From assembly GCA_003559985.1 (NCBI GenBank), contig PWJP01000277.1, positions 1-5,118 of the forward strand: a stretch of DNA of 5,118 nt, read 5' to 3'. The position numbers and the translations under genes were made by a program. Positions within the stretch are counted from its first letter, which is position 1, and each line of letters begins with the position of its first letter. The stretch comes from Saprospirales bacterium. Its GTDB lineage: Bacteria > Bacteroidota > Bacteroidia > Chitinophagales > Saprospiraceae. The notes below the pieces were generated by a model. The model was not told where the DNA came from. It saw only the letters and a list, made by a program, of their open reading frames with translations, and did no database searches. This document shows positions 1 to 5,118 of the stretch, piece by piece.

Positions 1-1055
1 CTTCTGAGCGGGTTCTCAATTTCCTGCAAAAGCTGGAGCCCACCGAAATAGTGGAGTTCAACAAATACGGCCTTGCTGCCATTTTTGATTCTGGTAAAAA
101 AGGCCCCTCTGTACTTTTGCGAGCGGATTTGGATGCACTCCCCATTCAGGAGACCAATAAGTTTAAGCACCGCTCGAAAGTGGAGGGTGTCAGCCACAAA
201 TGTGGCCATGATGGACACACTACTATGCTTCTAGGGGTGGGCGAATGGCTCAGCAAAAACAAACCCCTCAAAGGCAGGGTCATCCTGCTTTTTCAACCTG
301 CTGAAGAAACGGGAGAAGGGGCTCAGTGGATGCTGGACGACAAAAAGTTTGAGAAAATTAAGCCTGACATCGTTTTTGCACTGCATAACCTGCCGCGGTT
401 TCCCATGCATTCAATCGTTCACCGTACGGGGACATTTACCGCTGCGGTAATCAGCATGGTCATCAAATTCAGGGGGAAAACCGCACACGCCGGTCAACCG
501 GATAACGGGATCAATCCGGGGACCGCCATAGCCGAGCTGTTGTTGCAGAGCAACAAACTCACCCATAACGAGCCTGCCGACGTGGATTTTAAACTGGTGA
601 CCCCGATTTTTGCCACTCTAGGGAAACCGGCCTACGGTACCTCTGCCGGAAATGGCGAGGTGCATTTTACCATTCGGGCGTGGACGACTGAACGCATGCG
701 GACTGTGGCGCGTAAGATGCGTGACAAAGCCAGAGAACTCGCCAAAAGGGATGGATTGGATTGCAAAATAAAGTGGATACAGGAATTTATTTCCAATGAA
801 AACGGGGAAAAGTCGGTGGACTCTATTCTAAATGCTGCCAAAGAGAACAAGCTGAAAACAATAGAGGTGGACCGGCCATTTAGGTGGGGTGAGGATTTTG
901 GGCGATTGTCTAGCAAGTACAGGGGAGCCATGTTTGGCCTGGGAGCCGGAGAGGATACGCCAGATCTTCACAATCCCGATTACGACTTTCCAGATGAATT
1001 GATAGAAACGGGCATTCGAATGTTTAGCTCCATTTTGAAGCAGTACAACTATTAA
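1..1055 (+). CDS. M20D-family metallo-amidohydrolase, 5'-truncated by window edge
   Basis: This is a zinc-type amidohydrolase of the M20D peptidase family (hippurate hydrolase / N-acyl-amino-acid amidohydrolase group), which hydrolyses amide bonds of N-acylated amino acids or related small substrates in the cytoplasm. The frame is open to the left edge (first full codon at base 3, reading SERVLNFLQKLEPTEIVEF), so the GTG at 51 is internal. By comparison with the family about 30-40 N-terminal residues are missing. Numbering from that GTG, the metal-binding core shows LRADLDALPIQE (23-34), CGHDGH (51-56), FQPAEE (81-86) with the catalytic and metal-ligand glutamates, ALHNLP (110-115, His112) and a final LHNPDYDF (His307). 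The lid/dimerisation domain (about 120-240) carries GKTAHAGQPDNGINP with His146. All expected ligands are present, so the enzyme should be active. Substrate cannot be read from sequence; N-acetyl-diaminopimelate, hippurate or other acyl-amino acids are possible. It converges on the YihY gene and ends in the same TTAA. Confidence 0.93.
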   Translation, partial: SERVLNFLQKLEPTEIVEFNKYGLAAIFDSGKKGPSVLLRADLDALPIQETNKFKHRSKVEGVSHKCGHDGHTTMLLGVGEWLSKNKPLKGRVILLFQPAEETGEGAQWMLDDKKFEKIKPDIVFALHNLPRFPMHSIVHRTGTFTAAVISMVIKFRGKTAHAGQPDNGINPGTAIAELLLQSNKLTHNEPADVDFKLVTPIFATLGKPAYGTSAGNGEVHFTIRAWTTERMRTVARKMRDKARELAKRDGLDCKIKWIQEFISNENGEKSVDSILNAAKENKLKTIEVDRPFRWGEDFGRLSSKYRGAMFGLGAGEDTPDLHNPDYDFPDELIETGIRMFSSILKQYNY

Positions 1056-2038
1056 TCTTCTTTCGGATTTTTCATATCCTCCGTCTTCAGTTTGTTTACC
1101 CGGATGCTGGCGTTTAGCTCAAATCCAAGGAGCAATATCATGCAGTTTAGTTGCAGCCATATAAGGATGATCAGAAATGCACCGATGGAGCCGTAAATTT
1201 CAGAGTACTGCGCAAAATTGTCCACATAGAGCGAGAATAACAAGGAGGTGAACAAACTCAGACCTGTCGCCATGGCTGCACCCGGAGAGAAAAACCGGAA
1301 TCGGGTTTTTAAGGAGGGGCCAAAGTAGTAAATTGTAGAGATGCAACCGAAATACAGAACCAGTACACCTACCCATTTCAATACCCGGATCATAATCTGG
1401 TAGCCATATCCTATCCACTCGGCAAAAATCAGGTCGATCAGCAGGTTTCCAAAAACGATCAGTACCAGAGAAGACAGAAACAAAAAGCCCATCAGCAGCG
1501 TCAAAAATATGGCCATCATTTGAGTTTTGAGGAAAGGGCGGGTAACGAAAGCATCCTCGTGGGCCTTGTCAAACCCCTTCATCATGGTTTTCATCCCGTT
1601 TGACGAAAAGAAAAGCGCAAGTACAAAACCGATTGAAAGCAGGCCTCCCCGAGGCACCTCCAATACATCAAACAACGTCTGTCTAATCATGTCTCGCGCC
1701 TCCTCGGGAACCACTTCCGGGAGGGTCTCTATGTAGGAATCTATATCAAAATCCAGAGGGAGATAATAAATGATGGATAAAAGCACCAGGAGAAATGGGA
1801 ACAGAGCGAGAAAAAAACTGTAGGCCATCGAATTGGCACGGGTTATAATGTCGTCCCGCTTGATCTCACGATGGATAAAAAAAAGCACATCGTATATGGG
1901 CACTCCGTCGAAAAAAGGCAGGCTGGTATTTTTTGCCCTAATAATCGTCAGCCGTATGCGCCCATACACACGGTATTTTTCCAACAAGCTTTCAATCCAC
2001 TTTTTCAAACCACGGCTTGAGTTTATTGCGAATCTCAA
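1052..2038 (-). CDS. YihY/virulence factor BrkB family inner-membrane protein
   Basis: This is a polytopic integral membrane protein of the YihY/BrkB family (older name: ribonuclease BN-like), whose molecular function is not established. Numbering from the TTG at 2038, about 70 soluble, basic N-terminal residues are followed by some six hydrophobic segments near 72-94, 131-147, 173-197, 219-240, 250-272 and 284-306, and a charged tail. Family hallmarks are ANSMAYSFFLALFPFLLVLL in the first segment, the region FFSSNGMKTMMKGFDKAHE (143-161), YYFGPSLKTRFRFFSPGAA (237-255) and the signature YGSIGAFLIILIWLQLNC followed by LLLGFELNA near the end. The total of 328 residues is in the usual range. No ATG exists before the first membrane segment. 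Candidate starts are TTG at 2038 (47-bp overlap with the thioesterase gene), TTG at 2008 (giving MKKWIES, 17-bp overlap, at least equally plausible) and TTG at 1987, 4 bp after the thioesterase stop. It is the last gene of the minus-strand group. Confidence 0.92.
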   Translation of the reverse strand: MRFAINSSRGLKKWIESLLEKYRVYGRIRLTIIRAKNTSLPFFDGVPIYDVLFFIHREIKRDDIITRANSMAYSFFLALFPFLLVLLSIIYYLPLDFDIDSYIETLPEVVPEEARDMIRQTLFDVLEVPRGGLLSIGFVLALFFSSNGMKTMMKGFDKAHEDAFVTRPFLKTQMMAIFLTLLMGFLFLSSLVLIVFGNLLIDLIFAEWIGYGYQIMIRVLKWVGVLVLYFGCISTIYYFGPSLKTRFRFFSPGAAMATGLSLFTSLLFSLYVDNFAQYSEIYGSIGAFLIILIWLQLNCMILLLGFELNASIRVNKLKTEDMKNPKED

Positions 2039-2411
2039 CCGGCGTATCTACCCGTTTGAAATTCTCTGCGCTTACGAATACAAGTTTAACCTCTCCTTTG
2101 TTTATTAGTTCTCCGTTCGCCCTGAGAATTTCGGTGTGAAACACAATGGTCCGCATCGGGAATTCGGAAATGGTGGTCTTAATCCGCAACTCCTCGTCGT
2201 AGTAGGCTGGTTTGATAAATCTGCTGTACAGGGTCACCACGGGCATCAAAACACCCAATTTGTCCTCAATATCCTTGTAAGTGAGGCCGAGGCTGCGAAT
2301 CATTTCTACCCTGCCAATCTCATAGTACTGGGCGTAATTCCCGTAGTAAAGCAGTCCCATTCTGTCTGTTTCTCCGTATCTGACCCGTTTTTTCGTCTCG
2401 TGTGTGAACAT
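1992..2411 (-). CDS. YbgC/4-hydroxybenzoyl-CoA-type acyl-CoA thioesterase
   Basis: This is a single-domain hotdog-fold thioesterase of 139 residues, the normal length for the YbgC / 4-hydroxybenzoyl-CoA thioesterase group, which hydrolyses acyl-CoA thioesters to free acid and CoA in the cytoplasm, usually as a tetramer. The diagnostic N-terminal motif is VRYGETDRMGLLYYGNYAQY (10-29): Asp16 is the expected catalytic acid, and the long hotdog helix follows at EIGRVEMIRSLG. Where many YbgC proteins have YHGNY, this one has YYGNY, so the conserved histidine is tyrosine; this may simply be a lineage form. The beta-strand half runs from about 50 to 120. The ATG at 2411 lies 4 bp after the arginine deiminase stop, and a purine-rich stretch (AAGAGAA) sits roughly 8-15 bases upstream, so translational coupling is likely. 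The 3' end overlaps the longest reading of the YihY gene. The acyl substrate cannot be told; there are no tol-pal neighbours, which often accompany ybgC in Proteobacteria. Confidence 0.9.
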   Translation of the reverse strand: MFTHETKKRVRYGETDRMGLLYYGNYAQYYEIGRVEMIRSLGLTYKDIEDKLGVLMPVVTLYSRFIKPAYYDEELRIKTTISEFPMRTIVFHTEILRANGELINKGEVKLVFVSAENFKRVDTPVEIRNKLKPWFEKVD

Positions 2412-2415
2412 AATT

Positions 2416-3675
2416 TTATTCTCTTAAGAGCGGGCAGGTCATACAATGCGAACCACCTCTGGCTCTTGATAACTCACCCGAATCTATGGTGATAATGGTT
2501 TTTTTGACGTCCTCCGGTTTGAGTCCCTCTTTGGCCTTTCTCAGCAGCTCATCGGCATGCATGATCTCATAACCGTGCTCCCTAAACGCTTTTTCCGTCA
2601 GGGGGTTTCGCTCGTAGGTGATTGCAACACCCGGTCTGACGGCGACCAAATTGCAGCCGTCTGTCCACTGTTCGCGCTCCTGAAATGGAGATTGCCCCAT
2701 GCCCGCCGGGATGAATTGAAGGTCCGGAGATATTTCTTTTTGAAAAAATTCCACCACATTGTGGTATTCTGCAATTTTACCGCTTTTCCGGTGCACCTTG
2801 ACGCTTGACCGCTTGCCGTCCTGAATTATGGGTTTGAATCCCACGAGGCAATTTTTATCCACCTGTGTAAAAAGGGTATCAATGTGCATATATGAGCGTT
2901 CGAAAGGAATATTAATCTGCACCACATTGTCGATCACCCCTTTTTCAAAAAGTACATTTTTTAAAGACTCAATAGAGTATTCGGTAGTTCGCTCGCTATT
3001 TCCAATCAATAAGTAGTTTTCATTGATTACCATCACATCACCGCCTTCTATGGACACGGGTTCGCCTTCAGGTGAAGGAGGGAACTCATCGGGTATATTG
3101 AGATTGATGATACGATCCTCCCTGTTGAGGTGTTTGAATCCAGGATGGTGTTTAAAAATAAAACGGGTGAGTAAGTTTTCCCTGAATCTGGCTGCTCGTG
3201 CCGCTTTGGTAATGAGTACATGCCTGTTGATGGTCACCGCTATATCGCGGGTGAAAATAAAATTGGGGATGGGATCAAAAAGATATCGCTCCCGTTTAAT
3301 GTGATACCCGGATATCAGAGTTTCTGCCAACTCCTTCAGATTCAGCTCCATCAGCATCGGCAAAAAATAATTTGGAGCCTCCTCGTACTCCAGCACGGTT
3401 TTTACGAATTTTTCAACGCTCTGATTCCGGCTTTCAAGTGCTTCCCGCAGAAGGTCTTCCACGAGAAAAACATTTTCTTCACCCGTAAAAAAGCGCAAAA
3501 CATCGGCAAATACATCGTGCTCCTGTTGCATTTTTGGCAAATAAACAATGTCGTCAAAAAGCAGGTCTTTGGCCTTTTTGGGACTGATTCTTGAAATCCC
3601 GATTTCCGGGCGGTGAATGATCACGCCTCTCAATGGGGCAATTTCAGAAGAGACCTGCAATTTAATTGGCTTCAT
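2416..3675 (-). CDS. arcA: Arginine deiminase (arginine dihydrolase)
   Basis: This enzyme hydrolyses L-arginine to L-citrulline and ammonia in the cytoplasm, the first step of the arginine deiminase route. It is 419 residues long, typical for the family, and every core motif is visible: SEIAPLRGVIIHRPE at the start, DDIVYLPKMQQEHDVFADVL (41-60) in the helical insertion region, FTRD (141-144), SIEGGD (208-213), SERTTE (227-232), MHIDTLFTQVD (263-273), QWTDGCN (336-342) and the C-terminal SRARGGSHCMTCPL. By alignment to the Pseudomonas aeruginosa enzyme the catalytic set is complete: nucleophile Cys411, general acid/base His264, carboxylates Asp144, Glu210, Asp213 and Asp266, and arginines Arg229 and Arg406. 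The ATG at 3675 is supported by the family N-terminus beginning at once. It is the first gene of a tight minus-strand group with the thioesterase 4 bp downstream. Neither ornithine carbamoyltransferase, carbamate kinase nor the antiporter is in the window, so the gene symbol reflects enzyme identity, not a full arc operon. Confidence 0.93.
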   Translation of the reverse strand: MKPIKLQVSSEIAPLRGVIIHRPEIGISRISPKKAKDLLFDDIVYLPKMQQEHDVFADVLRFFTGEENVFLVEDLLREALESRNQSVEKFVKTVLEYEEAPNYFLPMLMELNLKELAETLISGYHIKRERYLFDPIPNFIFTRDIAVTINRHVLITKAARAARFRENLLTRFIFKHHPGFKHLNREDRIINLNIPDEFPPSPEGEPVSIEGGDVMVINENYLLIGNSERTTEYSIESLKNVLFEKGVIDNVVQINIPFERSYMHIDTLFTQVDKNCLVGFKPIIQDGKRSSVKVHRKSGKIAEYHNVVEFFQKEISPDLQFIPAGMGQSPFQEREQWTDGCNLVAVRPGVAITYERNPLTEKAFREHGYEIMHADELLRKAKEGLKPEDVKKTIITIDSGELSRARGGSHCMTCPLLRE

Positions 3676-3686
3676 TAAGTGTTGGA

Positions 3687-3718
3687 TTTAGTTATTGCAA
3701 TGATTATATGAAATCAAA
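3687..3718 (-). promoter_or_regulatory. Candidate Bacteroidota-type promoter for the arginine deiminase operon
   Basis: On the minus strand TTTG (3718-3715) is followed, after exactly 20 bases, by TAACTAAA (3694-3687). This matches the -33 TTTG and the first part of the -7 TAnnTTTG consensus of Bacteroidota primary-sigma promoters (TAnnT kept, the last TTG not). Transcription would begin only several bases before the ATG at 3675, leaving a very short leader. A perfect TATAAT (3708-3703) lies between the two boxes, with no good -35 partner at the normal distance. The position, in the only real intergenic gap upstream of the deiminase, supports the call; the partial -7 match keeps it tentative. 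Confidence 0.3.
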
Positions 3719-3738
3719 GGGACCGAAACGATAGTCCC
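3715..3738 (-). terminator. Weak terminator-like hairpin after the biotin carboxylase gene
   Basis: On the minus strand, 7 bases after the biotin carboxylase stop codon, GGGAC (3738-3734) and GTCCC (3723-3719) form a 5-bp stem, extendable by one T-G wobble, around a loop of about 8-10 bases. It is followed by TTTGATTT, which is T-rich but not a clean T-run. The left arm also lies inside the 8-bp palindrome CCCCGGGG (3736-3743), so alternative pairing is possible. The placement suits a terminator; the short stem and broken T-tract make it weak. Confidence 0.3.
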
Positions 3739-3745
3739 CGGGGCT

Positions 3746-5118
3746 TTATTTTTCCCTGATTACCGGCCTGTATGTTTTTATCGATTTTTTGTAGTGATTG
3801 AGTGCTATTAAGCCAGCTCCGAAGGCCCTTTTTTCATCGGCTTGTCGCAGCTCATCCAGCTTAAAATACTGCTCCACAAAGCGGGTGGTAAAACTGCCGT
3901 TGCGGAAGGCTTCGTGGTCGATGGCAAATTTTCCGAATGAAAGGGTAGTTTCCACTCCTTCTACCAGATAGTGGTCAATGGCGTGCAGCATTCTGGCGAT
4001 GGCTTCATCTCTGTTTTTTCCCCAGACTATCAATTTTGAAAGCATGGGGTCGTAGTAAATAGGCACATCCAATCCCCGCTCGTAACCGTCATCCACCCTT
4101 ATGTGCTGTCCGGAAGGGGGTTGGTAATCCTCCAGATGACCCGTGGATGGCAAAAAGTCGTTGTATGGATCCTCGGCATAGACCCTGAGTTCCAGCGCGT
4201 GACCATTGGCCTCAACCTGATGTTGGCTGAAGTTTATTTTTTCGCCTCTCGCAATCCGGATTTGCCAGGCCACCAGGTCGGTATTGGTCACCAATTCTGT
4301 CACAGGATGTTCAACCTGCAGCCGGGTGTTCATTTCCAAAAAATAGTAATTGCGGTTTTCATCCATGATGAACTCAACCGTGCCCGCACTTTCGTACTTG
4401 CAAAATTCAGCCAGTCTTACGGCATCGGCACCCATGTCCTTTCTCAATTCCTTGTCAACCACAGCACTAGGCGCTTCCTCGATCACCTTTTGGTGGCGCC
4501 GCTGTATGGAACACTCCCTCTCCAGGAGACTAACCGCATTTCCGTGTCGATCTGCCAGTATCTGTATTTCAATGTGCTTGGGGTTTCCGATGTATTTTTC
4601 CACGAATACCGCCCCGTTTCCAAAGGCGTTGAGTGCTTCGCTGGTAGCCCTGTCCATTTGACTGGTGAAGTCCTTTTCATCGCGAACTATCCGCATGCCC
4701 TTACCCCCTCCTCCGGCGGCTGCTTTGATGATAACCGGAAATCCTATTTCCCTGGCAAAGTCCAGTGCCACCTGGGTATCCGTTACTGCCGATTCCGTTC
4801 CCGGTACGAGAGGGACGCCCGCTCTGGTCGCTATTTTTCTGGCAGCCAGTTTGTCTCCCATCATATCTATGGTTTGCCCGGAAGGTCCAATGAAAGTCAG
4901 ACCCGCCTCTTTTACCGCATCGGAAAAAAGACCGTTCTCACTCAAAAAGCCGTAACCCGGATGGATGGCATCGGCCTCACACTCCAATGCCGCTTCGATT
5001 ATTTTGTCGATACTCAGGTAGGAGTCTGAACTCTGAGGTGGTCCAATGCAAATGGCTTCATCAGCCTGTCTTACATAAGGCATTTTCCTGTCTGCCTCGC
5101 TAAAAATGGCAACGGTGC
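3746..5118 (-). CDS. Acyl-CoA carboxylase biotin carboxylase subunit (propionyl- or acetyl-CoA type), N-terminus beyond window
   Basis: This is the ATP-grasp biotin carboxylase subunit of an acyl-CoA carboxylase: it uses ATP and bicarbonate to carboxylate the biotin of a carrier protein. The frame is open to the right edge; residues read before the ATG at 5083 (TVAIFSEADRK) match the family, so that ATG is internal and roughly 35-40 N-terminal residues are missing, giving about 495 in total. Numbering from that ATG: HPGYGFLSEN (41-50), MGDKLAARK with ATP-binding Lys78, the glycine-rich loop KAAAGGGGKGM (120-130), NPKHIEIQILAD with His170, CSIQRRHQKVIEEAP (191-205) and EMNTRLQVEHPVTE (250-263), which holds the Glu/Asn/Arg/Gln/Glu metal and biotin-site residues. 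GHALELRVYAEDP (294-306) carries the Arg300 equivalent to E. coli AccC Arg338. VYAEDP and the DPYNDFLPSTG stretch resemble propionyl-/methylcrotonyl-CoA carboxylase alpha chains more than E. coli AccC. The protein ends without a biotinyl (MKM) domain, so carrier and carboxyltransferase must be encoded elsewhere, probably upstream outside the window. Confidence 0.94.
   Translation of the reverse strand, partial: TVAIFSEADRKMPYVRQADEAICIGPPQSSDSYLSIDKIIEAALECEADAIHPGYGFLSENGLFSDAVKEAGLTFIGPSGQTIDMMGDKLAARKIATRAGVPLVPGTESAVTDTQVALDFAREIGFPVIIKAAAGGGGKGMRIVRDEKDFTSQMDRATSEALNAFGNGAVFVEKYIGNPKHIEIQILADRHGNAVSLLERECSIQRRHQKVIEEAPSAVVDKELRKDMGADAVRLAEFCKYESAGTVEFIMDENRNYYFLEMNTRLQVEHPVTELVTNTDLVAWQIRIARGEKINFSQHQVEANGHALELRVYAEDPYNDFLPSTGHLEDYQPPSGQHIRVDDGYERGLDVPIYYDPMLSKLIVWGKNRDEAIARMLHAIDHYLVEGVETTLSFGKFAIDHEAFRNGSFTTRFVEQYFKLDELRQADEKRAFGAGLIALNHYKKSIKTYRPVIREK

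Noticed and set aside
51..53. GTG as the true start of the amidohydrolase
   Set aside because: The frame is open to base 3, and the upstream residues SERVLNFLQKLEPTEI fit the M20 N-terminal helix, so the gene begins outside the window.
1054..1072. AATC/GATT hairpin with T-run as terminator of the amidohydrolase
   Set aside because: A 4-bp A/T-rich stem is too unstable, and the bases encode the C-terminus of YihY on the other strand.
2421..2430. Perfect 10-bp palindrome CTCTTAAGAG as an operator upstream of the thioesterase
   Set aside because: It falls within the last codons of the deiminase (PLLRE and stop) and is accounted for by coding; a single 10-bp palindrome is expected by chance now and then.
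2136..2492. A 118-codon plus-strand frame across the thioesterase and the end of the deiminase
   Set aside because: It is antisense to two genes with clear family motifs and has no recognisable protein features of its own.
3220..3594. A 124-codon plus-strand frame opposite the deiminase gene
   Set aside because: Shadow of the deiminase coding sequence; the translation is rich in His, Phe and Gln with no domain pattern.
3703..3708. TATAAT as a classic sigma-70 -10 box for the deiminase
   Set aside because: No TTGACA-like element lies 16-18 bases upstream, and such A/T hexamers are common in A/T-rich gaps. It is mentioned only as an alternative in the promoter entry.
4103..5029. A 308-codon open frame on the plus strand opposite the biotin carboxylase gene
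   Set aside because: It lies entirely antisense to a strongly conserved enzyme whose motifs account for the sequence. The translated antisense protein shows no recognisable domain or motif order, and the length is explained by the codon bias of the real gene.
5081..5083. ATG as the true start of the biotin carboxylase
   Set aside because: The residues encoded before it (TVAIFSEADRK) are conserved in biotin carboxylases, and starting here would remove the first strand of the N-terminal domain.

Overview
This 5.1 kb window is densely packed with chromosomal coding sequence from what looks like a member of the Bacteroidota, possibly a Cytophagales-like lineage. That placement is an inference. 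It rests on the flavour of the proteins (Bacteroidota-type YihY, biotin carboxylase and arginine deiminase), on start regions without clear Shine-Dalgarno sequences, and on a candidate promoter of the Bacteroidota TTTG / TAnnTTTG type. Sampled stretches have about 40-50% G+C. I saw no RNA gene, CRISPR array, insertion sequence, attachment site or origin. No gap between genes exceeds 70 bp.

Layout: at the left edge, on the plus strand, is the 3'-terminal part of an M20D metallo-amidohydrolase (1-1055). All other genes are on the minus strand. In transcription order from the right edge they are: the biotin carboxylase subunit of an acyl-CoA carboxylase, probably propionyl- or acetyl-CoA carboxylase (5118-3746, its N-terminus beyond the window); a 70-bp intergenic region with a weak terminator-like hairpin and a candidate promoter; arginine deiminase (3675-2416); a YbgC-type hotdog-fold acyl-CoA thioesterase (2411-1992); and a YihY/BrkB-family integral membrane protein (2038-1052). 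The last three are spaced 4 bp apart and then overlap, so they are probably one transcript. The YihY gene meets the amidohydrolase gene tail to tail, and both stop codons lie in the same TTAA.

How the genes fit together: arginine deiminase makes citrulline and ammonia from arginine, the amidohydrolase frees amino acids or amines from N-acylated or amide substrates, and the biotin carboxylase feeds carboxylated acyl-CoA metabolism. No ArcB, ArcC or ArcD is present, so a complete arginine-fermentation pathway is not encoded here. The thioesterase and YihY have no obvious metabolic tie to the deiminase, and their grouping may simply be a compact housekeeping operon. I found no convincing previously undescribed system. 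The points most worth a second look are the deiminase-thioesterase-YihY operon, the shared-stop convergent junction, the non-ATG start of YihY and the compact 70-bp regulatory gap.
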